From Pseudomonas sp. Q11 (lineage in GTDB: Bacteria; Pseudomonadota; Gammaproteobacteria; Pseudomonadales; Pseudomonadaceae): a stretch of DNA of 64,000 nt. The stretch's first letter is position 1. Every line of letters begins with the position of its first letter. Under the pieces are notes generated by a model. That model was not told the DNA's origin and made no database searches. It worked only from the letters and a program-made list of their open reading frames with translations. Shown here piece after piece: positions 1-10,732 of the stretch. The translations under genes were made by a program, and so were the position numbers. Location of the stretch: assembly GCF_024494355.1 (NCBI RefSeq), contig NZ_JAKNQY010000014.1, forward strand, positions 97,082 through 161,081. The letters are read 5' to 3'.

Positions 1-1019
1 TTTACCAGTGGATCGCGGTGGTGGCCGACAAAATCGATGAAAAACACGTAGGTCCATTTACCGCTGCGCGACGGACGGGTCTCGATCCGTGTCAGATCGA
101 TGCCATTGTCATGGAACGGCACCAGCAGCTCATGGAGCGCGCCGGGTTTGTTGCTCATGGAGACGATGATCGACGTCTTGTCGTCGCCGGTCGGCGGCAC
201 TTCCTGGCTGCCAATCATCAGGAATCGCGTGGAGTTGTCCGGGCGATCCTCGATTTTTTCCGCCAGGCGGGTCAGGCCGTAGAGGCCGGCCGCCATGTCG
301 CCAGCAATCGCCGCTGAGTTCCATTCACCCTTGACCCGCTTGGCCGCCTCGGCGTTGCTGGACACCGCCACGCGCTCGACATTCGGATAATGGGCATCCA
401 GCCACTTGCGGCACTGGGCCAGGGACTGGGCGTGGGAGTAGATCCGGCTGATGCTGTCGGTCTTGGTGTTCTCTCCCACCAGCAGGTGATGGTGGATGCG
501 CAGCTCGACTTCGCCGCAGATCACCATGTCGTGCTCAAGGAAACTGTCCAGCGTGTGGTTGACCGCACCTTCGGTGGAGTTTTCCACCGGCACCACGCCG
601 AAATTCACCGCGCCCGCCGCCACTTCGCGGAAGACTTCGTCGATGGCCGCCATCGGCTTGCTGATCACGGCGTGGCCGAAATGCTTCATGGCGGCAGCTT
701 GGGTGAAGGTGCCTTCAGGGCCCAGGTAAGCGACTTTCAACGGCTGCTCGAGGGCCAGGCACGAAGACATGATTTCGCGGAACAACCGCGCCATTTCTTC
801 ATTGCCCAGAGGCCCCTTGTTGCGCTCCATGACGCGCTTGAGTACCTGCGCCTCACGTTCCGGGCGATAGAACACCGGTACTTCGCCTTCGGCCAGGGAG
901 GCCATTTTCACCCGTGCCACTTCCTGGGCGCAGCGCGCGCGCTCGCTGATCAGTTCCAGGACCTTTTCGTCCAGGGCATCGATGCGCAGGCGCAGCGCCT
1001 TGAGTTCTTGCTCAGACAT
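1..1019 (-). CDS. pheA: Bifunctional chorismate mutase / prephenate dehydratase (P-protein), 3' end cut by window edge
   Basis: Converts chorismate to prephenate and then phenylpyruvate, the committed branch to phenylalanine, in the cytoplasm. Reading from the ATG at 1019, residues 1 to about 90 form an AroQ-type chorismate mutase domain (MSEQELKALRLRIDALDEK). The prephenate dehydratase domain follows from about residue 95 (AYLGPEGTFTQAA). An ACT regulatory domain with GALHEL and ETRPS, the phenylalanine-binding signature, is visible near the edge. 339 codons are inside the window, so only about 25 residues should be missing. The start overlaps the serC stop by one base (TGATG), which implies translational coupling in a serC-pheA operon. 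Identity is very secure. Confidence 0.97.
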   Translation of the reverse strand, partial: MSEQELKALRLRIDALDEKVLELISERARCAQEVARVKMASLAEGEVPVFYRPEREAQVLKRVMERNKGPLGNEEMARLFREIMSSCLALEQPLKVAYLGPEGTFTQAAAMKHFGHAVISKPMAAIDEVFREVAAGAVNFGVVPVENSTEGAVNHTLDSFLEHDMVICGEVELRIHHHLLVGENTKTDSISRIYSHAQSLAQCRKWLDAHYPNVERVAVSSNAEAAKRVKGEWNSAAIAGDMAAGLYGLTRLAEKIEDRPDNSTRFLMIGSQEVPPTGDDKTSIIVSMSNKPGALHELLVPFHDNGIDLTRIETRPSRSGKWTYVFFIDFVGHHRDPLV

Positions 1020-2104
1020 CAACCATGTTCCTTCTCGAACTCTGCCATGTAGGAAATCAGCGCATTGACCGCGTTGATATCGACGGCGTTGTAGATGGAA
1101 GCGCGCATGCCGCCGACCGAACGGTGGCCCTTGAGATTCAGCAGCCCGCGCTCGTCGGCACCGGCCAGGAATGGCTTGTCGAGACGATCGTCGGCCAGGC
1201 GGAACGGTACGTTCATCCACGAACGATCAGTCTTGTTGATCGGGTTGCTGTAGAGGCCGCTGGCATCAATGAAGTCATAGAGCGTGCGCTGCTTCACTTC
1301 GTTGAGCTTGCCGATGGCCTCGACACCGCCCTGCTCTTTCAGCCACTCGAATACCAGGCCAGACAGGTACCAGGCCAGGGTCGGCGGGGTGTTGTACATC
1401 GAGCCGTTGTCGGCGGCGACCTTGTAGTTGAGCATGGTCGGGCACAAGGAACGGGCGCGTCCCAGCAGGTCTTCGCGAATGATGTTGACCAGGATGCCGC
1501 TGGGACCGATGTTCTTCTGGGCGCCGGCGTAGATCATGCCGAAACGGGAAACATCCACAGGGCGCGACAGGATGTCCGAAGACATGTCAGCCACCAATGG
1601 CACGTCGCCAGTTTCCGGAATCCAGTTGAATTCCAGGCCGCCGATGGTTTCGTTCGGCGCGTAATGAACGTAGGCCGCATCCTTGGACAGGTTCCACTCG
1701 TTCTGGCCGGGAATGGCGAAATAGTCGTAGGGCTTGGCGCTGGCCGCGACATTGACGTGGCCGTAGCGCGAGGCTTCTTCGATGGCTTTCTGCGACCAGA
1801 TCCCGGTGTCGATGTAGTCGGCCTTGCCGCTTTCGGGCAGCAGGTTCAGCGGAATCTGCGCGAACTGCTGGCTGGCGCCGCCCTGCAGGAACAGCACTTT
1901 GTAGTTGGAGGGGATGTTCAGCAGATCACGCAAGTCCTGCTCGGCCTTGGTGGCAATGGACACGAACTCATCGCTGCGATGGCTCATTTCCATGACGGAC
2001 AGGCCCTTGCCATGCCAGTCGAGAAGTTCACCTTGGGCACGCTTCAGGACCGCTTCAGGAAGCGCCGCCGGGCCGGCACAGAAGTTATAGGCTCTCTTGC
2101 TCAC
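1019..2104 (-). CDS. serC: Phosphoserine aminotransferase
   Basis: PLP enzyme that makes 3-phosphoserine from 3-phosphohydroxypyruvate for serine synthesis; it also acts in pyridoxine synthesis. I start it at the GTG at 2104 (361 residues), because the conserved N-terminus SKRAYNFCAGPAALP begins right there. An in-frame ATG at 2134 would add ten unconserved residues. The PLP lysine is K197 in AGAQKNIGPSG, matching K198 of the E. coli enzyme. The C-terminus HRSVGGMRASIYN is typical of the family. It lies downstream of gyrA on the same strand, separated by a terminator-like hairpin and a REPIN, and is coupled to pheA by a one-base overlap. Confidence 0.96.
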   Translation of the reverse strand: MSKRAYNFCAGPAALPEAVLKRAQGELLDWHGKGLSVMEMSHRSDEFVSIATKAEQDLRDLLNIPSNYKVLFLQGGASQQFAQIPLNLLPESGKADYIDTGIWSQKAIEEASRYGHVNVAASAKPYDYFAIPGQNEWNLSKDAAYVHYAPNETIGGLEFNWIPETGDVPLVADMSSDILSRPVDVSRFGMIYAGAQKNIGPSGILVNIIREDLLGRARSLCPTMLNYKVAADNGSMYNTPPTLAWYLSGLVFEWLKEQGGVEAIGKLNEVKQRTLYDFIDASGLYSNPINKTDRSWMNVPFRLADDRLDKPFLAGADERGLLNLKGHRSVGGMRASIYNAVDINAVNALISYMAEFEKEHG

Positions 2105-2192
2105 ATCCAATCTCGCTCTGATCTGGGGGTTCACGCAATGAATACGGTATCAGGTGGTGCGCACTGTGGGCCTAGGGTGGAGAAGCAAAGGT

Positions 2193-2314
2193 GTGGGAGC
2201 AAGGCTTGCCCGCGATAGCAGACTGTCATTCACCATTGATGTTGACTGGTCTAGCGCCATCGCGGGCAAGCCTTGCTCCCACAAGCCTTGCTCCCACACA
2301 AGCCTTGCTCTCAC
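2193..2314. repeat. REPIN with slipped extra copies of one REP end
   Basis: Two REP arms in inverted orientation at 2193-2216 (GTGGGAGCAAGGCTTGCC...) and 2259-2282. The 15-base end of the second arm (AAGCCTTGCTCCCAC) is repeated at 2283-2297 and, with one change, at 2300-2314. This is the 'GGGCAAGCCTTGCTC' subtype. It lies between the serC start and the gyrA stop. Confidence 0.9.
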
Positions 2315-2345
2315 AAAGCTGCAATTTGATACGAAATTTCAAACG

Positions 2346-2382
2346 GGACAAACAACAAGGGGGCGAATCTTCATCCGCCCCC
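2346..2382 (-). terminator. Probable Rho-independent terminator of gyrA
   Basis: A 7-bp G/C stem (2359-2365 pairing with 2376-2382) around a 10-base loop, 12 bases past the gyrA stop. On the minus strand it is followed by the T-rich tract TTGTTGTTTGT. The T run is interrupted, so strength is uncertain. Confidence 0.6.
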
Positions 2383-2393
2383 TGCATGTCCGC

Positions 2394-5057
<2,664 letters not shown>

Positions 5058-5504
5058 GAGAAGCCTGATTCCTTTTTCTGGTGAAACCTCGTCACATCCA
5101 GATGGGACGAACGAAGCTCGCCGCTGCAGAACAAGTGCCATGCAGCGACTTACGACAAATCAACGAGTTATGCCATGGATCTGCGCAGTAAAGGCTACCT
5201 CGCGAGGCAGCCCTGGAAACCGCCGGATGTTATCACAAGAGCCGCCACGCACCTATCCCCCTGATGCGCATGGAGCATAGTTAGTTGACCGGTGACAGGC
5301 TGATATGGGACGAGAGGGGCTTAGAGGCTTGCTGAAAGCAGATTCGAGGTTCAATTCAGGCTCATTTGCTGGCTTTCAGGGCCTCATCGCGAGCAGGCTC
5401 GCTCCCACAGGGGATCTGTGTATGCCTGAAACTCCGGTCACAACACCGATCCAATGTGGGAGCGAGCCTGCTCGCGATAGCGATATACCTGACAACGACC
5501 CCTC
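5058..5504. other. Intergenic region: gyrA leader plus REPIN
   Basis: 447 bases between the gyrA start and the mtnA stop. The gyrA-proximal part should hold its promoter, but I could not identify a convincing -35/-10 pair. The mtnA-proximal part holds a REPIN (5386-5478). I see no credible gene here: the open frames are short and lack coding character. Confidence 0.6.
5386..5478. repeat. REPIN (GAGCGAGCCTGCTCGC type)
   Basis: Inverted 23-base arms at 5386-5408 and 5456-5478, each carrying GTGGGAGCGAGCCTGCTCGC plus GAT, separated by 47 bases. Palindromic pair downstream of mtnA. Confidence 0.92.
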
Positions 5505-6581
5505 TCAATGCAACCGCTTGCGACACATCAACTGCGCCATCTTCGCCATGTCCGGGCGCTCGACGATGCCTTTTTCGGTGACAATGGCGTCGATCAGGTC
5601 CGCCGGGGTGACGTCGAACACCGGGTTGAAGGCATCCACATCCGCCCCGACCCGCTTGCCGCCAACCTCCAGCAGTTCGCGCCCGTCACGCTCTTCGATC
5701 GGAATGTCTTCGCCGCTGGCCAGGTTCATGTCGATGGTCGAACTCGGCGCCACCACCATGAAGCGCACACCGTGGTGCATGGCGCAGACCGCCAGTTGAT
5801 AGGTACCGATCTTGTTCGCCACGTCGCCATTGGCCGTGATGCGGTCGGCGCCGACGATCACCCAGGTCACGCCCTTGGTCTTCATGATGTGGGCGGCGGC
5901 GGAATCGGCATTGAGGGTCACCGGGATGCCTTCATTGGCCAGCTCCCACGCGGTGAGGCGCGAGCCTTGCAGCCACGGACGGGTTTCGTCGGCGTAGACC
6001 CGCTCGACCATACCCTCGAGGAACGCCCCCCGGATCACCCCAAGCGCCGTGCCAAAGCCGCCGGTGGCCAGGGCACCCGTGTTGCAATGGGTCAGGATGG
6101 CCTGGGCGTTGCCCTGATGCTTGCGGATCAGGTCGACACCCAACTGAGCCATGGTCAGGTTGGCTTCGCGGTCGCTTTCATGGATTGCGACGGCTTCGGC
6201 CTCAAGGGCCGCCAGCGGTTCAGCATGCTCTTTCAAGCGCCCCAGCCGGTCACGCATCCGGTCCAGTGCCCAGAACAGGTTCACCGCCGTCGGCCGGGAG
6301 TCGGCCAGCAGGGCAAAATCGGCTTCCAGCGCCGCCTGCCAGTCCCCACCCTCGGCCACCCGAGCCCGCGCTGCCAGCACCACGCCATAGGCCGCGCTGA
6401 TGCCAATGGCGGGCGCGCCACGCACCACCATCGAGCGAATAGCCTCGGCCACGCCGGCCGCCGAGGTATAGGCGATCCAGGTTTCCTCGAACGGCAAAAT
6501 ACGCTGATCCAACAGATAGAGGGCGCCATCACGCCAATCGATGGCCTTCACCTTCTCCGCAGCCAACAGTCGATCGCGCAT
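5505..6581 (-). CDS. mtnA: S-methyl-5-thioribose-1-phosphate isomerase
   Basis: Isomerises methylthioribose-1-phosphate to methylthioribulose-1-phosphate in methionine salvage. 358 residues from ATG 6581 (MRDRLLAAEKVKAIDWRDG), the usual Pseudomonas length. GGGGTG lies just upstream; an ATG six codons earlier is also possible. Family landmarks are VRGAPAIGISAAYG, THCNTGALATGG with the catalytic cysteine, and VGADRITANGDVANKIGTY with the catalytic aspartate. It diverges from mtaD, which supplies the same pathway: MtaD deaminates methylthioadenosine and MtnA acts after phosphorolysis. The pairing supports both calls. Confidence 0.96.
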   Translation of the reverse strand: MRDRLLAAEKVKAIDWRDGALYLLDQRILPFEETWIAYTSAAGVAEAIRSMVVRGAPAIGISAAYGVVLAARARVAEGGDWQAALEADFALLADSRPTAVNLFWALDRMRDRLGRLKEHAEPLAALEAEAVAIHESDREANLTMAQLGVDLIRKHQGNAQAILTHCNTGALATGGFGTALGVIRGAFLEGMVERVYADETRPWLQGSRLTAWELANEGIPVTLNADSAAAHIMKTKGVTWVIVGADRITANGDVANKIGTYQLAVCAMHHGVRFMVVAPSSTIDMNLASGEDIPIEERDGRELLEVGGKRVGADVDAFNPVFDVTPADLIDAIVTEKGIVERPDMAKMAQLMCRKRLH

Positions 6582-6614
6582 CCCACACCCCGCACTCATG
6601 AACAAAAGCCGCCG

Positions 6615-6620
6615 ATTATA
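6615..6620 (-). promoter_or_regulatory. Possible -10 element for mtnA
   Basis: Reads TATAAT on the minus strand, 34 bases upstream of the mtnA ATG. No good -35 hexamer is seen at 17-18 bases, so this is a weak call based on a perfect -10 in the right place. Confidence 0.3.
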
Positions 6621-6687
6621 GCGATCCCTCCGCGAAGACGCTCGGGTATACTTCGCCATCCTTTATACGCCATGGAACCGTTCCACG

Positions 6688-8019
6688 ATGCCCAAGCCAG
6701 CCGTTGCGCTCGACTTATTATTGCTGCCGACCTGGTTGGTGCCTGTCGAACCCGCCGGTGTCGTGCTCAAGGATCATGGCCTGGGCATCCGCGACGGCTG
6801 CATCGTGTTCATCGGCCCGCGGGCAGAAGCCCTGAAGTGTGACGCAGCCCAGGTCCGCGAACTGCCGGGCATGCTCCTCAGCCCCGGATTGATCAACGCC
6901 CACGGGCATGCGGCGATGACTCTGTTCCGCGGCTTGGCCGACGACCTGCCCTTAATGACCTGGCTCGAACAACACATCTGGCCGGCCGAGGGCAAATGGG
7001 TCGATGAAGAGTTTGTCCGCGACGGCACCGACCTGGCGATCGCCGAGCAGCTCAAGGGCGGCATCACATGCTTCTCGGACATGTATTTTTACCCCAAGGT
7101 TGCCAGCGAGCGTGTGCATAACAGCGGTATCCGCGCGCAAATCGCCATTCCGATCCTCGATTTTCCGATTCCCGGTGCCGCCAGCGCCGACGATGCCATT
7201 CGTCAGGGCATCGAATTGTTTGGCGACCTCAAGCATCATCCACGGATCAAAGTAGCATTCGGCCCCCATGCGCCCTACACCGTCGGTGATGAAAATCTGG
7301 AGAAAATCCGGGTGATCGCCGAGGAGCTGGACGCGGCCATCCATATGCACGTTCACGAAACCGCCTTCGAAGTGCAGCAGGCTGTGGATAACACCGGCGA
7401 GCGGCCCATGGCCCGACTGGGGCGCCTGGGCCTGCTGGGGCCACGCTTTCAGGCGGTGCACATGACTCAGGTCAGCGATGAAGACCAGGCTTTGCTGGTA
7501 GAAAGCAACTGCAGCGTGATCCATTGCCCGGAATCGAACATGAAGCTGGCCAGCGGTTTCTGCCCGGTGGAGCGCCTGTGGCAGGCCGGGGTCAATGTCG
7601 CGGTCGGTACTGACGGGGCAGCGAGCAACAACGATCTGGACCTGCTGGGTGAAACTCGCACCGCCGCGTTGCTGGCCAAGGCCGTCGCCGGTTCAGCCAC
7701 GGCCTTGGACGCCCACCGGGCGTTGCGCATGGCCACGCTCAATGGCGCCCGGGCACTGGGCATCGAAGCGACGGTCGGCTCGCTGGAAGTCGGCAAGGCC
7801 GCTGACCTGGTGGCCTTTGACTTGTCGGGGCTGGCCCAGCAGCCGGTCTATGACCCGGTGTCGCAACTGATCTACGCCACCGGTCGCGACTGCGTGAAAC
7901 ATCTGTGGGTGGCCGGCAAGCCCTTGCTTGAGGACGGCCGCCTGACCCGCCTGGACGAATCGCAGCTCAGTGCCACGGCACAGGCATGGGGTCGTCGCAT
8001 CAGCGGCCACAACGAATAA
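6688..8019 (+). CDS. mtaD: Methylthioadenosine / S-adenosylhomocysteine deaminase (TRZ/ATZ amidohydrolase)
   Basis: Zinc amidohydrolase that deaminates 5'-methylthioadenosine (and adenosine-like substrates) to the inosine form, feeding methionine and purine salvage. 443 residues. Metal ligands are visible as H72 and H74 in NAHGHAAM, a later HMHVHET motif, and the aspartate of GTDGAASNND. From memory, the P. aeruginosa orthologue (PA3170, beside mtnA and ubiG) is an experimentally assigned methylthioadenosine deaminase; older annotations call this family N-ethylammeline chlorohydrolase. It is the first gene of a plus-strand run with ubiG and mupP. The exact substrate is inferred from family and neighbour. 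Confidence 0.9.
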   Translation: MPKPAVALDLLLLPTWLVPVEPAGVVLKDHGLGIRDGCIVFIGPRAEALKCDAAQVRELPGMLLSPGLINAHGHAAMTLFRGLADDLPLMTWLEQHIWPAEGKWVDEEFVRDGTDLAIAEQLKGGITCFSDMYFYPKVASERVHNSGIRAQIAIPILDFPIPGAASADDAIRQGIELFGDLKHHPRIKVAFGPHAPYTVGDENLEKIRVIAEELDAAIHMHVHETAFEVQQAVDNTGERPMARLGRLGLLGPRFQAVHMTQVSDEDQALLVESNCSVIHCPESNMKLASGFCPVERLWQAGVNVAVGTDGAASNNDLDLLGETRTAALLAKAVAGSATALDAHRALRMATLNGARALGIEATVGSLEVGKAADLVAFDLSGLAQQPVYDPVSQLIYATGRDCVKHLWVAGKPLLEDGRLTRLDESQLSATAQAWGRRISGHNE

Positions 8020-8080
8020 CCCGGTCCCTTGAGCCACGGCTCGGGGCCTACGATTTTTCAAGTTTTTCGAGGATCTGTAC

Positions 8081-8779
8081 ATGAGCAACGTCGACCACGC
8101 CGAAATCGCCAAATTCGAAGCCCTGGCCCATCGCTGGTGGGACCGTGAAAGCGAATTCAAACCGCTGCACGACATCAACCCGCTGCGGGTCAACTGGATT
8201 GACGAACGGGTCAACCTTGCCGGCAAGAAAGTGCTCGATGTCGGCTGCGGCGGCGGCATCCTCAGCGAAGCCATGGCCCAGCGCGGGGCGACGGTGATGG
8301 GCATCGACATGGGCGAAGCGCCGCTGGCGGTTGCGCAACTGCATCAACTGGAATCCGGCGTCAGTGTGGAATACCGGCAGACCACCGCCGAAGCCCTGGC
8401 CGAGGAAATGCCCGAACAGTTCGATGTAGTCACCTGCCTGGAAATGCTCGAACACGTGCCGGATCCGTCATCGGTCATTCGCGCGTGCTTTCGCATGGTC
8501 AAGCCCGGTGGCCAGGTGTTCTTCTCCACCATCAACCGCAATCCGAAGGCTTACCTGTTCGCCATCATCGGCGCCGAATACATCATGAAGCTGTTGCCAC
8601 GTGGCACTCACGATTTCAAGAAATTCATCCGGCCTTCGGAGTTGGGCGCCTGGAGCCGCATGGCCGGGCTGACCGTCAAAGACATCATTGGCTTGACGTA
8701 CAACCCGCTGACCAAGCACTACAAGCTGGCCGCCGACGTTGACGTCAACTACATGATCCAGACCTTGCGCGAGGAGTAA
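8081..8779 (+). CDS. ubiG: Ubiquinone biosynthesis O-methyltransferase
   Basis: SAM-dependent enzyme for the two O-methylations of ubiquinone synthesis. 232 residues, the usual length. The N-terminus HAEIAKFEALAHRWWD and the SAM-binding loop VLDVGCGGGILSEAMA are diagnostic. EMLEHVPDPSSV and the membrane-interacting segment around HDFKKFIRPSEL also fit UbiG. GAGGATCTGTAC precedes the ATG. mupP follows after four bases, its ribosome site sitting in the last codons of ubiG, so the two are probably co-translated. Confidence 0.96.
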   Translation: MSNVDHAEIAKFEALAHRWWDRESEFKPLHDINPLRVNWIDERVNLAGKKVLDVGCGGGILSEAMAQRGATVMGIDMGEAPLAVAQLHQLESGVSVEYRQTTAEALAEEMPEQFDVVTCLEMLEHVPDPSSVIRACFRMVKPGGQVFFSTINRNPKAYLFAIIGAEYIMKLLPRGTHDFKKFIRPSELGAWSRMAGLTVKDIIGLTYNPLTKHYKLAADVDVNYMIQTLREE

Positions 8780-8783
8780 GTCG

Positions 8784-9455
8784 ATGCGTCTCAAAGCGGT
8801 TCTCTTCGACATGGACGGCACGCTGCTCGACACCGCGCCGGACTTCATCGCCATCTGCCAGGCCATGCGTGCCGACCGTGGCTTGCCACCGATCAACACG
8901 CAACATATTCGCGACGAGATTTCCGGTGGCGCCCGGGCGATGGTCGCGGTGACCTTTTCCATGGACCCTGAATCGCCGGGCTTCGAGGAGCTGCGCCAGG
9001 AATTCCTCGACCGCTACCTCAAGGGGTGCGCGGTCCACAGCCATCTGTTTGACGGCATGGCCCAGGTGCTGGCCGACATTGAAGCGGCCAACCTGATCTG
9101 GGGGGTGGTCACCAACAAACCGGTGCGCTTCGCGGAGCCAATAATGCAGCAACTGGGCCTGGCCGAGCGCTCGAAAGTGCTGATCTGCCCTGACCATGTA
9201 AAAAACAGCAAGCCGGACCCGGAGCCGCTGACCCTGGCGTGCAAGATGCTCGACCTGGACCCGGCCAGCGTATTGTTCGTGGGCGACGACCTGCGGGACA
9301 TCGAGTCCGGTCGCAGCGCCGGCACCCGGACTTGCGCGGTGACCTACGGCTACATTCATCCGGACGACAACCCGAAACATTGGGGCGCGGATGTCGTGAT
9401 CGACCACCCCTCGGCGCTGCGTGAAGTGCTGGATAACGCGTTGTGCAGTTGCTGA
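8784..9455 (+). CDS. mupP: N-acetylmuramic acid 6-phosphate phosphatase (HAD family)
   Basis: HAD phosphatase, 223 residues, related to phosphoglycolate phosphatase. The DxD nucleophile pair is D9/D11 in FDMDGTLLDTAPDF. VVTNKP and VGDDLRDIESG give motifs II and III/IV. Its position right after ubiG matches the P. aeruginosa gene shown to dephosphorylate MurNAc-6-phosphate in the AmgK-MurU cell-wall recycling route. The substrate call therefore rests on synteny; on sequence alone 'phosphoglycolate phosphatase-like HAD' would be the safe name. The start is supported by GAGGAG eight bases upstream. Confidence 0.88.
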   Translation: MRLKAVLFDMDGTLLDTAPDFIAICQAMRADRGLPPINTQHIRDEISGGARAMVAVTFSMDPESPGFEELRQEFLDRYLKGCAVHSHLFDGMAQVLADIEAANLIWGVVTNKPVRFAEPIMQQLGLAERSKVLICPDHVKNSKPDPEPLTLACKMLDLDPASVLFVGDDLRDIESGRSAGTRTCAVTYGYIHPDDNPKHWGADVVIDHPSALREVLDNALCSC

Positions 9456-9467
9456 GCTGATCGCTCT

Positions 9468-9565
9468 TGTGGCGAGGGAGCTTGCTCCCGCTCGGCGGCG
9501 AAGCCGTCGCCAGTTGACTCAGTGACCGCTTCGCGGTCCAGCGGGAGCAAGCTCCCTCGCCACAA
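9468..9565. repeat. REPIN (GGCGAGGGAGCTTGCTCCC type)
   Basis: Inverted arms TTGTGGCGAGGGAGCTTG... at 9468-9493 and 9540-9565, between mupP and the SDR gene. A second inner palindrome (GCGGCGAAGCCGTCGC and ACCGCTTCGCGGT) sits in the loop. This is a different REP family from the one at 5386. Confidence 0.92.
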
Positions 9566-9630
9566 AAGCTCACTTGCCATGACAGTTCTGTGCCATAGGA
9601 ACCGTGCTGCTTTAATTGTTGAGGTTTTTT

Positions 9631-10371
9631 ATGTTTGAGTATTCCGCCCGCCCCGACCTGCTCAATGGCCGGGTCATCCTGATCACCGGTGCCGGTCGCG
9701 GCATCGGCGCCGCAGTTGCCAAGGCCTATGCCGCCCACGGCGCTACCGTATTGCTGCTGGGCAAGACCGAAGCCAACCTGACCCAGGTCTACGATGAAAT
9801 CGAAGCGGCCGGGCATCCACAGCCGGCGGTGATTCCGTTCAACCTCGAAACTGCCCTGCCCCATCAGTACGATGAACTGGCGGCCATGATCGAAACCGAG
9901 TTCGGCCATCTGGACGGCCTGCTGCACAACGCCTCGATCATCGGCCCGCGTACGCCGCTGGAGCAATTGTCCGGCGAGAACTTCATGCGGGTGATGCAGG
10001 TGAACGTTAACGCCATGTTCATGCTCACCAGCACCTTGCTGCCGCTGCTCAAGCTGTCCAAGGACGCCTCCGTGGTATTCACCTCCAGCAGCGTCGGGCG
10101 TAAGGGACGGGCTTATTGGGGCGCTTATGGCGTCTCCAAGTTTGCCACCGAGGGGCTGATGCAAACCCTGGCCGACGAAGTCGAGACCGTCGCACCGATG
10201 CGCGCCAACAGCATCAACCCCGGGGCCACCCGCACCAGCATGCGCGCCCAGGCCTACCCGGGAGAAAACCCGCTCAACAACCCTACGCCTGAAGAAATCA
10301 TGCCGATCTACCTGTACCTCATGGGGCCGGATAGCACAGGCATCAACGGTCAGGCTTTCAACGCCCAGTAA
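9631..10371 (+). CDS. YciK-family short-chain dehydrogenase
   Basis: Rossmann-fold oxidoreductase of 246 residues from ATG 9631 (MFEYSARPDLLNGRVILITG), with GAGG upstream. The cofactor loop is TGAGRGIGAA. HNASIIG replaces the usual NNAG. The catalytic set is the serine of TSSSVG and the Y-x3-K of YGVSK. It resembles E. coli YciK, whose physiological substrate is not established, so I leave substrate and symbol open. It sits in the same conserved neighbourhood as ubiG-mupP in other pseudomonads. Confidence 0.87.
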   Translation: MFEYSARPDLLNGRVILITGAGRGIGAAVAKAYAAHGATVLLLGKTEANLTQVYDEIEAAGHPQPAVIPFNLETALPHQYDELAAMIETEFGHLDGLLHNASIIGPRTPLEQLSGENFMRVMQVNVNAMFMLTSTLLPLLKLSKDASVVFTSSSVGRKGRAYWGAYGVSKFATEGLMQTLADEVETVAPMRANSINPGATRTSMRAQAYPGENPLNNPTPEEIMPIYLYLMGPDSTGINGQAFNAQ

Positions 10372-10382
10372 TTGCCCACCTT

Positions 10383-10412
10383 GGCGTCGCGCCGGTTTAC
10401 CGTCGCGACGCC
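10383..10412 (+). terminator. Strong hairpin after the SDR gene, no T run
   Basis: GGCGTCGCG (10383-10391) pairs perfectly with CGCGACGCC (10404-10412) around a 12-base loop, 11 bases after the stop codon. No T tract follows on either strand, so it may stabilise the 3' end rather than terminate by itself. Confidence 0.4.
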
Positions 10413-10531
10413 ACTGACCCCGATGCGTAGCCAGGCGAACCGCCAAGCCCATGTCACCCAATGCCGGTGGGGCCTCGCCGCTTGAGGTCAATTCATTGAT
10501 TTGCAATCGGTTTTTATTCTAATGAACCGAA

Positions 10532-10547
10532 TGGCACGACTTTCGCT
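10532..10547 (+). promoter_or_regulatory. Sigma-54 (RpoN) -24/-12 promoter candidate
   Basis: TGGCACGACTTTCGCT: the -24 half TGGCACG is exact, and GG and GC are ten bases apart as required. One mismatch lies in the -12 half (consensus TTGCW). It lies 185 bases upstream of the diguanylate cyclase ATG, on the same strand. Confidence 0.55.
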
Positions 10548-10732
10548 CTAAAGATCCTCAAACACGCCATGTTCGGCGGGTAATGGACGTTGAGATGAGA
10601 CTTAGGCCTGCCGGGGTAAAGCGGACTAAACTCAAATCAGATGTCTTACGGGACTGAAGGAGCAGTACGACGCGCCGCCCAAAGCTGCCTCACCCAACCT
10701 GTCAGGACAGATTGCTTAGGGGCTCACGCCAT

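Larger units (their letters stand above)
10372..10732. other. Intergenic region with hairpin and sigma-54-like promoter
   Basis: 361 bases before the diguanylate cyclase gene. It holds a perfect 9-bp hairpin just after the SDR stop (10383-10412) and a sigma-54-like promoter (10532-10547). That would leave a leader of roughly 175 bases. I see no coding frame in it. Confidence 0.6.

Noticed and set aside
5142..5504. Small genes between gyrA and mtnA
   Set aside because: Open frames there run through the REPIN, have no ribosome site and read as low-complexity.
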